Source: Obelidium mucronatum
Lineage: Eukaryota; Chytridiomycota; Chytridiomycetes; Chytridiales; Chytriomycetaceae
Direction of reading: 5' to 3'
Length of the DNA: 23,005 nt
NCBI GenBank assembly: GCA_025765595.1
Contig: JAIVFH010000390.1
Location: 1 to 23,005 of the forward strand
The first letter of the stretch is position 1. The number at the start of each line of letters is the position of its first letter. The position numbers and the translations under genes are program-made. Shown in pieces: positions 1-9,539 of this stretch. The notes beneath the pieces are model-generated. The model did no database searches, had not been told where the DNA came from, and saw nothing but the letters and a program-made list of their open reading frames with translations.

Positions 1-344
1 CTCGCTCCATGGAGTCTGTGGTCACTATTGCTTTCAACAATGGCGGCAAGTACTGCGCCAAAGCAAAAACAAAAAAAAAAAAATTGCTCTACACATGGTT
101 TCTGCCACAAATCGGCAACCTCTTTTTTCTTTTCGTGTTGTGCGCGGAATTTCTGCCAACATAGGCGTGCCAACGGCGCCACGCTAGCACACCGGCTTCT
201 TGCGTAAAGTGGGCAGGAGCCTTTTGTTTTGAATTCCCTTTTCTAGTTTTCACGCGCTCTACCTGGCTCGCATCTCTTCCAAACTTTGAAGAAGCCTTGC
301 CCAGACTTTTCTCCATTTGACAGCCGGCTTTGTGTGCTGTAGTT
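1..344 (+). repeat. Short 5S-less unit (partial, cut by window start)
   Basis: Only the right part of a short unit is present. It carries the defining double junction: CTCCATTT is joined to GACAGCCGGCTTT (319-331), which is joined to GTGTGCTGTAGTT (332-344), the last 13 nt of 5S. Compared with a long unit, about 93 bp before the 13-bp island and about 213 bp after it are missing. The loss includes the TATA element, palindrome, box A and box C, so no Pol III transcription is expected. Confidence 0.93.
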
Positions 345-935
345 TTTTTCGCGGCTGCACGCAAAAATCTCCAAGACACATCCTGCATAATTTGGCGCTC
401 GCTCCATGGAGTCTGTGGTCACTATTGCTTTCAACAATGGCGGCAAGTACTGCGCCAAAGCAAAAACAAAAAAAAAAAAATTGCTCTACACATGGTTTCT
501 GCCACAAATCGGCAACCTCTTTTTTCTTTTCGTGTTGTGCGCGGAATTTCTGCCAACATAGGCGTGCCAACGGCGCCACGCTAGCACACCGGCTTCTTGC
601 GTAAAGTGGGCAGGAGCCTTTTGTTTTGAATTCCCTTTTCTAGTTTTCACGCGCTTCTACCTGGCTCGCATTCTCTTCCAAACTTTGAAGAAGCCTTGCC
701 CAGACTTTTCTCCATTTTTGAGATGCCTCATAGCAGCCAAAACTAAAGAAACAGGCAGGCGGACATCTGTTTATGGTAATCAGTTTGTCAAGACAACAAA
801 TTTTATTTTTTGACAGCCGGCTTTATTTCAAGGGCCGCCCTGGTTCCAAAGAAAAAAGAGGTTTTTTTTTTCATAGTTTTGCTGTTTTTTGACAGCTGTC
901 AATCGTATAAAGCGCAACACAGAAACAGAACCTGC

Positions 936-1053
936 AACTACGGCCATACACACCAAAAAGCACCGGATCCCGTCCGATCTCCGAAGTTAAGCTGGTGATG
1001 GCATTGTCAGTACCGCGGTGGGAGACCACGCGGGAATACAGTGTGCTGTAGTT
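936..1053 (+). rRNA. 5S ribosomal RNA, copy 1
   Basis: 5S rRNA is the small RNA of the large ribosomal subunit, transcribed by Pol III with TFIIIA. The start is set at AACTACGG because nt 1-8 pair with nt 111-118 (CTGTAGTT) to close helix I, and because a C lies at -1 and TATAAA at -30. Helix II pairs CACCA (16-20) with TGGTG (58-62). Helix III pairs CGGA (29-32) with TCCG (45-48). GTGG (83-86) and CCAC (91-94) close a GAGA tetraloop. Box A is at about 49-63 (AAGTTAAGCTGGTGA), the intermediate element at about 64-72 and box C at about 81-99 (CGGTGGGAGACCACGCGGG). Seven Ts end the gene. This copy alone reads C instead of T at nt 79 (window 1014). The change turns a U-G wobble with nt 97 into C-G, so pairing is kept. 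Ends are uncertain by 1-2 nt. Confidence 0.96.
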
Positions 1054-1633
1054 TTTTTCGGGCTGCACGCAAAAAATCTCCAAGACACATCCTGCATAAT
1101 TTGGCGCTCGCTCCATGGAGTCTGTGGTCACTATTGCTTTCAACAATGGCGGCAAGTACTGCGCCAAAGCAAAAACAAAAAAAAAAAATTGCTCTACACA
1201 TGGTTTCTGCCACAAATCGGCAACCTCTTTTTTCTTTCGTGTTGTGCGCGGAATTTCTGCCAACATAGGCGTGCCAACGGCGCCACGCTAGCACACCGGC
1301 TTCTTGCGTAAAGTGGGCAGGAGCCTTTTGTTTTGAATTCCCTTTTCTAGTTTTCACGCGCTCTACCTGGCTCGCATCTCTTCCAAACTTTGAAGAAGCC
1401 TTGCCCAGACTTTCTCCATTTTTGAGATGCCTCATAGCAGCCAAAACTAAAGAAACAGGCAGGCGGACATCTGTTATGGTAATCAGTTTGTCAAGACAAC
1501 AAATTTTATTTTTTGACAGCCGGCTTTATTTCAAGGGCCGCCCTGGTTCCAAAGAAAAAGAGTTTTTTTTTCATAGTTTGCTGTTTTTGACAGCTGTCAA
1601 TCGTATAAAGCGCAACACAGAAACAGAACCTGC

Positions 1634-1751
1634 AACTACGGCCATACACACCAAAAAGCACCGGATCCCGTCCGATCTCCGAAGTTAAGCTGGTGATGGC
1701 ATTGTCAGTACTGCGGTGGGAGACCACGCGGGAATACAGTGTGCTGTAGTT
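1634..1751 (+). rRNA. 5S ribosomal RNA, copy 2
   Basis: This copy has the array's majority 5S sequence, with T at nt 79. It starts 698 bp after copy 1, in a long unit (1054-1751) that is about 5 bp short. The losses are single bases in the spacer, for example in the stretch just after the T-run of copy 1 and in the pyrimidine run near 1234. The left edge of the array is more variable than the interior. Confidence 0.97.
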
Positions 1752-2148
1752 TTTTTCGCGGCTGCACGCAAAAATCTCCAAGACACATCCTGCATAATTT
1801 GGCGCTCGCTCCATGGAGTCTGTGGTCACTATTGCTTTCAACAATGGCGGCAAGTACTGCGCCAAAGCAAAAACAAAAAAAAAAAAATTGCTCTACACAT
1901 GGTTTCTGCCACAAATCGGCAACCTCTTTTTTCTTTTCGTGTTGTGCGCGGAATTTCTGCCAACATAGGCGTGCCAACGGCGCCACGCTAGCACACCGGC
2001 TTCTTGCGTAAAGTGGGCAGGAGCCTTTTGTTTTGAATTCCCTTTTCTAGTTTTCACGCGCTCTACCTGGCTCGCATCTCTTCCAAACTTTGAAGAAGCC
2101 TTGCCCAGACTTTTCTCCATTTGACAGCCGGCTTTGTGTGCTGTAGTT
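1752..2148 (+). repeat. Short 5S-less unit, 397 bp
   Basis: First complete short unit. The 5S 3' remnant is at 2136-2148, with the spacer core and T-run intact. Confidence 0.95.
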
Positions 2149-2734
2149 TTTTTCGCGGCTGCACGCAAAAATCTCCAAGACACATCCTGCATAATTTGGC
2201 GCTCGCTCCATGGAGTCTGTGGTCACTATTGCTTTCAACAATGGCGGCAAGTACTGCGCCAAAGCAAAAACAAAAAAAAAAAAAATTGCTCTACACATGG
2301 TTTCTGCCACAAATCGGCAACCTCTTTTTTCTTTTCGTGTTGTGCGCGGAATTTCTGCCAACATAGGCGTGCCAACGGCGCCACGCTAGCACACCGGCTT
2401 CTTGCGTAAAGTGGGCAGGAGCCTTTTGTTTTGAATTCCCTTTTCTAGTTTTCACGCGCTCTACCTGGCTCGCATCTCTTCCAAACTTTGAAGAAGCCTT
2501 GCCCAGACTTTTCTCCATTTTTGAGATGCCTCATAGCAGCCAAAACTAAAGAAACAGGCAGGCGGACATCTGTTATGGTAATCAGTTTGTCAAGACAACA
2601 AATTTTATTTTTTGACAGCCGGCTTTATTTCAAGGGCCGCCCTGGTTCCAAAGAAAAAAGAGTTTTTTTTTTCATAGTTTGCTGTTTTTGACAGCTGTCA
2701 ATCGTATAAAGCGCAACACAGAAACAGAACCTGC

Positions 2735-2852
2735 AACTACGGCCATACACACCAAAAAGCACCGGATCCCGTCCGATCTCCGAAGTTAAGCTGGTGATGG
2801 CATTGTCAGTACTGCGGTGGGAGACCACGCGGGAATACAGTGTGCTGTAGTT
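2735..2852 (+). rRNA. 5S ribosomal RNA, copy 3
   Basis: Majority 5S sequence, 118 nt, with intact internal promoter boxes. It starts 1101 bp after copy 2 because one short unit (1752-2148) lies between them. Confidence 0.97.
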
Positions 2853-3249
2853 TTTTTCGCGGCTGCACGCAAAAATCTCCAAGACACATCCTGCATAATT
2901 TGGCGCTCGCTCCATGGAGTCTGTGGTCACTATTGCTTTCAACAATGGCGGCAAGTACTGCGCCAAAGCAAAAACAAAAAAAAAAAAATTGCTCTACACA
3001 TGGTTTCTGCCACAAATCGGCAACCTCTTTTTTCTTTTCGTGTTGTGCGCGGAATTTCTGCCAACATAGGCGTGCCAACGGCGCCACGCTAGCACACCGG
3101 CTTCTTGCGTAAAGTGGGCAGGAGCCTTTTGTTTTGAATTCCCTTTTCTAGTTTTCACGCGCTCTACCTGGCTCGCATCTCTTCCAAACTTTGAAGAAGC
3201 CTTGCCCAGACTTTTCTCCATTTGACAGCCGGCTTTGTGTGCTGTAGTT
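2853..3249 (+). repeat. Short 5S-less unit, 397 bp
   Basis: Remnant at 3237-3249. Both junctions are the same as in the unit ending at 2148. Confidence 0.95.
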
Positions 3250-3833
3250 TTTTTCGCGGCTGCACGCAAAAATCTCCAAGACACATCCTGCATAATTTGG
3301 CGCTCGCTCCATGGAGTCTGTGGTCACTATTGCTTTCAACAATGGCGGCAAGTACTGCGCCAAAGCAAAAACAAAAAAAAAAAATTGCTCTACACATGGT
3401 TTCTGCCACAAATCGGCAACCTCTTTTTTCTTTTCGTGTTGTGCGCGGAATTTCTGCCAACATAGGCGTGCCAACGGCGCCACGCTAGCACACCGGCTTC
3501 TTGCGTAAAGTGGGCAGGAGCCTTTTGTTTTGAATTCCCTTTTCTAGTTTTCACGCGCTCTACCTGGCTCGCATCTCTTCCAAACTTTGAAGAAGCCTTG
3601 CCCAGACTTTTCTCCATTTTTGAGATGCCTCATAGCAGCCAAAACTAAAGAAACAGGCAGGCGGACATCTGTTATGGTAATCAGTTTGTCAAGACAACAA
3701 ATTTTATTTTTTGACAGCCGGCTTTATTTCAAGGGCCGCCCTGGTTCCAAAGAAAAAAGAGTTTTTTTTTTCATAGTTTGCTGTTTTTGACAGCTGTCAA
3801 TCGTATAAAGCGCAACACAGAAACAGAACCTGC

Positions 3834-3951
3834 AACTACGGCCATACACACCAAAAAGCACCGGATCCCGTCCGATCTCCGAAGTTAAGCTGGTGATGGC
3901 ATTGTCAGTACTGCGGTGGGAGACCACGCGGGAATACAGTGTGCTGTAGTT
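3834..3951 (+). rRNA. 5S ribosomal RNA, copy 4
   Basis: Majority 5S sequence, 118 nt. It starts 1099 bp after copy 3, with one short unit (2853-3249) between. Confidence 0.97.
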
Positions 3952-4348
3952 TTTTTCGCGGCTGCACGCAAAAATCTCCAAGACACATCCTGCATAATTT
4001 GGCGCTCGCTCCATGGAGTCTGTGGTCACTATTGCTTTCAACAATGGCGGCAAGTACTGCGCCAAAGCAAAAACAAAAAAAAAAAAATTGCTCTACACAT
4101 GGTTTCTGCCACAAATCGGCAACCTCTTTTTTCTTTTCGTGTTGTGCGCGGAATTTCTGCCAACATAGGCGTGCCAACGGCGCCACGCTAGCACACCGGC
4201 TTCTTGCGTAAAGTGGGCAGGAGCCTTTTGTTTTGAATTCCCTTTTCTAGTTTTCACGCGCTCTACCTGGCTCGCATCTCTTCCAAACTTTGAAGAAGCC
4301 TTGCCCAGACTTTTCTCCATTTGACAGCCGGCTTTGTGTGCTGTAGTT
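3952..4348 (+). repeat. Short 5S-less unit, first of three in a row
   Basis: Remnant at 4336-4348, opening a block of three consecutive short units. Confidence 0.95.
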
Positions 4349-4745
4349 TTTTTCGCGGCTGCACGCAAAAATCTCCAAGACACATCCTGCATAATTTGGC
4401 GCTCGCTCCATGGAGTCTGTGGTCACTATTGCTTTCAACAATGGCGGCAAGTACTGCGCCAAAGCAAAAACAAAAAAAAAAAAATTGCTCTACACATGGT
4501 TTCTGCCACAAATCGGCAACCTCTTTTTTCTTTTCGTGTTGTGCGCGGAATTTCTGCCAACATAGGCGTGCCAACGGCGCCACGCTAGCACACCGGCTTC
4601 TTGCGTAAAGTGGGCAGGAGCCTTTTGTTTTGAATTCCCTTTTCTAGTTTTCACGCGCTCTACCTGGCTCGCATCTCTTCCAAACTTTGAAGAAGCCTTG
4701 CCCAGACTTTTCTCCATTTGACAGCCGGCTTTGTGTGCTGTAGTT
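4349..4745 (+). repeat. Short 5S-less unit, second of three
   Basis: Remnant at 4733-4745. The T-run after it has 8 Ts, which shifts the open frames in this unit relative to its neighbours. Confidence 0.95.
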
Positions 4746-5143
4746 TTTTTTCGCGGCTGCACGCAAAAATCTCCAAGACACATCCTGCATAATTTGGCGC
4801 TCGCTCCATGGAGTCTGTGGTCACTATTGCTTTCAACAATGGCGGCAAGTACTGCGCCAAAGCAAAAACAAAAAAAAAAAAATTGCTCTACACATGGTTT
4901 CTGCCACAAATCGGCAACCTCTTTTTTCTTTTCGTGTTGTGCGCGGAATTTCTGCCAACATAGGCGTGCCAACGGCGCCACGCTAGCACACCGGCTTCTT
5001 GCGTAAAGTGGGCAGGAGCCTTTTGTTTTGAATTCCCTTTTCTAGTTTTCACGCGCTCTACCTGGCTCGCATCTCTTCCAAACTTTGAAGAAGCCTTGCC
5101 CAGACTTTTCTCCATTTGACAGCCGGCTTTGTGTGCTGTAGTT
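4746..5143 (+). repeat. Short 5S-less unit, third of three
   Basis: Remnant at 5131-5143. The unit is 398 bp because it begins with the longer T-run. Confidence 0.95.
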
Positions 5144-5728
5144 TTTTTCGCGGCTGCACGCAAAAATCTCCAAGACACATCCTGCATAATTTGGCGCTCG
5201 CTCCATGGAGTCTGTGGTCACTATTGCTTTCAACAATGGCGGCAAGTACTGCGCCAAAGCAAAAACAAAAAAAAAAAAATTGCTCTACACATGGTTTCTG
5301 CCACAAATCGGCAACCTCTTTTTTCTTTTCGTGTTGTGCGCGGAATTTCTGCCAACATAGGCGTGCCAACGGCGCCACGCTAGCACACCGGCTTCTTGCG
5401 TAAAGTGGGCAGGAGCCTTTTGTTTTGAATTCCCTTTTCTAGTTTTCACGCGCTCTACCTGGCTCGCATCTCTTCCAAACTTTGAAGAAGCCTTGCCCAG
5501 ACTTTTCTCCATTTTTGAGATGCCTCATAGCAGCCAAAACTAAAGAAACAGGCAGGCGGACATCTGTTATGGTAATCAGTTTGTCAAGACAACAAATTTT
5601 ATTTTTTGACAGCCGGCTTTATTTCAAGGGCCGCCCTGGTTCCAAAGAAAAAAGAGTTTTTTTTTTCATAGTTTGCTGTTTTTGACAGCTGTCAATCGTA
5701 TAAAGCGCAACACAGAAACAGAACCTGC

Positions 5729-5846
5729 AACTACGGCCATACACACCAAAAAGCACCGGATCCCGTCCGATCTCCGAAGTTAAGCTGGTGATGGCATTGT
5801 CAGTACTGCGGTGGGAGACCACGCGGGAATACAGTGTGCTGTAGTT
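5729..5846 (+). rRNA. 5S ribosomal RNA, copy 5
   Basis: Majority 5S sequence, 118 nt. It starts 1895 bp after copy 4, the widest gap in the window, because three short units stand in a row between 3952 and 5143. Confidence 0.97.
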
Positions 5847-6212
5847 TTTTTCGCGGCTGCACGCAAAAATCTCCAAGACACATCCTGCATAATTTGGCGC
5901 TCGCTCCATGGAGTCTGTGGTCACTATTGCTTTCAACAATGGCGGCAAGTACTGCGCCAAAGCAAAAACAAAAAAAAAAAAATTGCTCTACACATGGTTT
6001 CTGCCACAAATCGGCAACCTCTTTTTTCTTTTCGTGTTGTGCGCGGAATTTCTGCCAACATAGGCGTGCCAACGGCGCCACGCTAGCACACCGGCTTCTT
6101 GCGTAAAGTGGGCAGGAGCCTTTTGTTTTGAATTCCCTTTTCTAGTTTTCACGCGCTCTACCTGGCTCGCATCTCTTCCAAACTTTGAAGAAGCCTTGCC
6201 CAGACTTTTCTC

Positions 6213-6369
6213 CATTTTTGAGATGCCTCATAGCAGCCAAAACTAAAGAAACAGGCAGGCGGACATCTGTTATGGTAATCAGTTTGTCAAGACAACAAAT
6301 TTTATTTTTTGACAGCCGGCTTTATTTCAAGGGCCGCCCTGGTTCCAAAGAAAAAAGAGTTTTTTTTTT
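6213..6369 (+). other. Long-unit-only segment with weak small-RNA-like features
   Basis: This segment occurs only in units that carry a 5S gene. It contains a donor-like GT in the context TTATGGTAATC (GT at 6275-6276), then a short self-complementary stretch TTGTCAAGACAA (6284-6295), then an Sm-like site ATTTTTTG (6304-6311), then GC-rich complementary stretches (CCGGC near 6316-6320 and GGGCCGCC at 6331-6338), and finally ten Ts (6360-6369). That order resembles spliced-leader or Sm-class RNA genes, which are linked to 5S repeats in several eukaryotes. I recognise no known leader or snRNA sequence, and AT-rich spacer could give this by chance. Confidence 0.2.
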
Positions 6370-6384
6370 CATAGTTTGCTGTTT

Positions 6385-6398
6385 TTGACAGCTGTCAA
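6385..6398. promoter_or_regulatory. 14-bp perfect palindrome upstream of 5S TATA
   Basis: TTGACAGCTGTCAA is its own reverse complement and lies at -47 to -34 of the 5S start, three bases upstream of TATAAA. It recurs at the same offset in the long units. The core TGACAGCTGTCA matches the known palindromic site of TALE-class homeodomain proteins (TGIF/MEIS type) and contains a CAGCTG E-box, so a protein-binding site is plausible. No binding can be shown from sequence. The half site TTTTTGACAGC also occurs 76 bp upstream (6306-6316). Confidence 0.45.
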
Positions 6399-6401
6399 TC
6401 G

Positions 6402-6407
6402 TATAAA
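6402..6407 (+). promoter_or_regulatory. TATA-like upstream element of 5S genes (reference copy)
   Basis: TATAAA lies at -30 to -25 of the 5S start, in the context CGTATAAAGCGC, and a C occupies -1. An upstream TATA-like box near -30 with C at -1 is known from plant 5S genes and from some fungal and animal 5S genes, where it assists the internal promoter. The same hexamer lies 30 bp before each 5S start I checked (for example 906-911 and 22374-22379) and is absent from short units. Its role here is inferred from position and family knowledge. Confidence 0.75.
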
Positions 6408-6431
6408 GCGCAACACAGAAACAGAACCTGC

Positions 6432-6549
6432 AACTACGGCCATACACACCAAAAAGCACCGGATCCCGTCCGATCTCCGAAGTTAAGCTGGTGATGGCAT
6501 TGTCAGTACTGCGGTGGGAGACCACGCGGGAATACAGTGTGCTGTAGTT
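6432..6549 (+). rRNA. 5S ribosomal RNA, copy 6
   Basis: Majority 5S sequence, 118 nt. It lies in a canonical 703-bp long unit (5847-6549) directly after copy 5, and I use it as the reference unit for the spacer and promoter entries below. Confidence 0.97.
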
Positions 6550-6554
6550 TTTTT
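6548..6554 (+). terminator. Pol III T-run terminator after 5S (reference copy)
   Basis: Seven consecutive Ts begin within the last two bases of the 5S gene and are followed by CGCGGC. Runs of four or more Ts are standard Pol III terminators. The run follows every 5S copy and every 5S remnant, usually with 7 Ts, with 8 after the remnant at 4733-4745 and after copy 19, and 6 after copy 22. Confidence 0.9.
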
Positions 6555-6945
6555 CGCGGCTGCACGCAAAAATCTCCAAGACACATCCTGCATAATTTGG
6601 CGCTCGCTCCATGGAGTCTGTGGTCACTATTGCTTTCAACAATGGCGGCAAGTACTGCGCCAAAGCAAAAACAAAAAAAAAAAATTGCTCTACACATGGT
6701 TTCTGCCACAAATCGGCAACCTCTTTTTTCTTTTCGTGTTGTGCGCGGAATTTCTGCCAACATAGGCGTGCCAACGGCGCCACGCTAGCACACCGGCTTC
6801 TTGCGTAAAGTGGGCAGGAGCCTTTTGTTTTGAATTCCCTTTTCTAGTTTTCACGCGCTCTACCTGGCTCGCATCTCTTCCAAACTTTGAAGAAGCCTTG
6901 CCCAGACTTTTCTCCATTTGACAGCCGGCTTTGTGTGCTGTAGTT
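6550..6945 (+). repeat. Short 5S-less unit, first of two
   Basis: Remnant at 6933-6945. The unit is 396 bp, one A fewer in the A-run. Confidence 0.95.
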
Positions 6946-7341
6946 TTTTTCGCGGCTGCACGCAAAAATCTCCAAGACACATCCTGCATAATTTGGCGCT
7001 CGCTCCATGGAGTCTGTGGTCACTATTGCTTTCAACAATGGCGGCAAGTACTGCGCCAAAGCAAAAACAAAAAAAAAAAATTGCTCTACACATGGTTTCT
7101 GCCACAAATCGGCAACCTCTTTTTTCTTTTCGTGTTGTGCGCGGAATTTCTGCCAACATAGGCGTGCCAACGGCGCCACGCTAGCACACCGGCTTCTTGC
7201 GTAAAGTGGGCAGGAGCCTTTTGTTTTGAATTCCCTTTTCTAGTTTTCACGCGCTCTACCTGGCTCGCATCTCTTCCAAACTTTGAAGAAGCCTTGCCCA
7301 GACTTTTCTCCATTTGACAGCCGGCTTTGTGTGCTGTAGTT
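6946..7341 (+). repeat. Short 5S-less unit, second of two
   Basis: Remnant at 7329-7341. It has the same length (396 bp) as its left neighbour, as expected for a recent tandem duplicate. Confidence 0.95.
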
Positions 7342-7926
7342 TTTTTCGCGGCTGCACGCAAAAATCTCCAAGACACATCCTGCATAATTTGGCGCTCGCT
7401 CCATGGAGTCTGTGGTCACTATTGCTTTCAACAATGGCGGCAAGTACTGCGCCAAAGCAAAAACAAAAAAAAAAAAATTGCTCTACACATGGTTTCTGCC
7501 ACAAATCGGCAACCTCTTTTTTCTTTTCGTGTTGTGCGCGGAATTTCTGCCAACATAGGCGTGCCAACGGCGCCACGCTAGCACACCGGCTTCTTGCGTA
7601 AAGTGGGCAGGAGCCTTTTGTTTTGAATTCCCTTTTCTAGTTTTCACGCGCTCTACCTGGCTCGCATCTCTTCCAAACTTTGAAGAAGCCTTGCCCAGAC
7701 TTTTCTCCATTTTTGAGATGCCTCATAGCAGCCAAAACTAAAGAAACAGGCAGGCGGACATCTGTTATGGTAATCAGTTTGTCAAGACAACAAATTTTAT
7801 TTTTTGACAGCCGGCTTTATTTCAAGGGCCGCCCTGGTTCCAAAGAAAAAAGAGTTTTTTTTTTCATAGTTTGCTGTTTTTGACAGCTGTCAATCGTATA
7901 AAGCGCAACACAGAAACAGAACCTGC

Positions 7927-8044
7927 AACTACGGCCATACACACCAAAAAGCACCGGATCCCGTCCGATCTCCGAAGTTAAGCTGGTGATGGCATTGTCA
8001 GTACTGCGGTGGGAGACCACGCGGGAATACAGTGTGCTGTAGTT
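7927..8044 (+). rRNA. 5S ribosomal RNA, copy 7
   Basis: Majority 5S sequence, 118 nt. It starts 1495 bp after copy 6, with two short units (6550-6945 and 6946-7341) between. Confidence 0.97.
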
Positions 8045-8628
8045 TTTTTCGCGGCTGCACGCAAAAATCTCCAAGACACATCCTGCATAATTTGGCGCTC
8101 GCTCCATGGAGTCTGTGGTCACTATTGCTTTCAACAATGGCGGCAAGTACTGCGCCAAAGCAAAAACAAAAAAAAAAAATTGCTCTACACATGGTTTCTG
8201 CCACAAATCGGCAACCTCTTTTTTCTTTTCGTGTTGTGCGCGGAATTTCTGCCAACATAGGCGTGCCAACGGCGCCACGCTAGCACACCGGCTTCTTGCG
8301 TAAAGTGGGCAGGAGCCTTTTGTTTTGAATTCCCTTTTCTAGTTTTCACGCGCTCTACCTGGCTCGCATCTCTTCCAAACTTTGAAGAAGCCTTGCCCAG
8401 ACTTTTCTCCATTTTTGAGATGCCTCATAGCAGCCAAAACTAAAGAAACAGGCAGGCGGACATCTGTTATGGTAATCAGTTTGTCAAGACAACAAATTTT
8501 ATTTTTTGACAGCCGGCTTTATTTCAAGGGCCGCCCTGGTTCCAAAGAAAAAAGAGTTTTTTTTTTCATAGTTTGCTGTTTTTGACAGCTGTCAATCGTA
8601 TAAAGCGCAACACAGAAACAGAACCTGC

Positions 8629-8746
8629 AACTACGGCCATACACACCAAAAAGCACCGGATCCCGTCCGATCTCCGAAGTTAAGCTGGTGATGGCATTGT
8701 CAGTACTGCGGTGGGAGACCACGCGGGAATACAGTGTGCTGTAGTT
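8629..8746 (+). rRNA. 5S ribosomal RNA, copy 8
   Basis: Majority 5S sequence, 118 nt, in a 702-bp long unit immediately after copy 7. Confidence 0.97.
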
Positions 8747-9143
8747 TTTTTCGCGGCTGCACGCAAAAATCTCCAAGACACATCCTGCATAATTTGGCGC
8801 TCGCTCCATGGAGTCTGTGGTCACTATTGCTTTCAACAATGGCGGCAAGTACTGCGCCAAAGCAAAAACAAAAAAAAAAAAATTGCTCTACACATGGTTT
8901 CTGCCACAAATCGGCAACCTCTTTTTTCTTTTCGTGTTGTGCGCGGAATTTCTGCCAACATAGGCGTGCCAACGGCGCCACGCTAGCACACCGGCTTCTT
9001 GCGTAAAGTGGGCAGGAGCCTTTTGTTTTGAATTCCCTTTTCTAGTTTTCACGCGCTCTACCTGGCTCGCATCTCTTCCAAACTTTGAAGAAGCCTTGCC
9101 CAGACTTTTCTCCATTTGACAGCCGGCTTTGTGTGCTGTAGTT
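8747..9143 (+). repeat. Short 5S-less unit, first of three
   Basis: Remnant at 9131-9143, opening the second block of three short units. Confidence 0.95.
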
Positions 9144-9539
9144 TTTTTCGCGGCTGCACGCAAAAATCTCCAAGACACATCCTGCATAATTTGGCGCTCG
9201 CTCCATGGAGTCTGTGGTCACTATTGCTTTCAACAATGGCGGCAAGTACTGCGCCAAAGCAAAAACAAAAAAAAAAAATTGCTCTACACATGGTTTCTGC
9301 CACAAATCGGCAACCTCTTTTTTCTTTTCGTGTTGTGCGCGGAATTTCTGCCAACATAGGCGTGCCAACGGCGCCACGCTAGCACACCGGCTTCTTGCGT
9401 AAAGTGGGCAGGAGCCTTTTGTTTTGAATTCCCTTTTCTAGTTTTCACGCGCTCTACCTGGCTCGCATCTCTTCCAAACTTTGAAGAAGCCTTGCCCAGA
9501 CTTTTCTCCATTTGACAGCCGGCTTTGTGTGCTGTAGTT
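9144..9539 (+). repeat. Short 5S-less unit, second of three
   Basis: Remnant at 9527-9539; 396 bp. Confidence 0.95.

Larger units (their letters stand above)
5847..6431 (+). other. Non-transcribed spacer of the long unit (reference copy)
   Basis: This 585-bp spacer separates copies 5 and 6 and stands for all long-unit spacers. In order it holds the terminator Ts, a CTCCATGGAG palindrome (5904-5913), an A-run interrupted by one C and ending in 13 As (5970-5982), pyrimidine-rich tracts around 6017 and 6130, the CTCCATTT motif near 6210, the long-unit-only segment (6213-6305), an A-rich then T10 stretch (about 6347-6369), the 14-bp palindrome and the TATA element. I find no tRNA, U6 or protein gene in it. 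Open frames on both strands are low complexity, recur in every repeat and change frame with the A-run length. Confidence 0.85.

Noticed and set aside
4490..4981. 163-codon reverse-strand open frame
   Set aside because: It arises because an 8-T run instead of 7 Ts joins two frames across a repeat boundary. Its existence depends on homopolymer length, not on coding selection.
5904..5913. CTCCATGGAG palindrome as a regulatory or recombination site
   Set aside because: It is a 10-bp palindrome in the spacer core of almost all units, but nothing nearby supports a function and it lies far from the 5S promoter.
6263..6288. Resemblance to U2 snRNA (ATCTGTT followed by ATCAGTTT)
   Set aside because: The invariant branch-point recognition GTAGTA is absent, spacing differs, and the 5' and 3' U2 domains are missing, so the match is probably coincidental.
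6338..6350. tRNA B-box-like GGTTCCAAA
   Set aside because: It deviates from GGTTCGAATCC, there is no A box at suitable spacing, and no cloverleaf can be formed.
6322..6783. 153-codon reverse-strand frame repeated at several long units
   Set aside because: It overlaps an entire 5S gene in antisense and contains its translation. It appears or vanishes with the A-run length.
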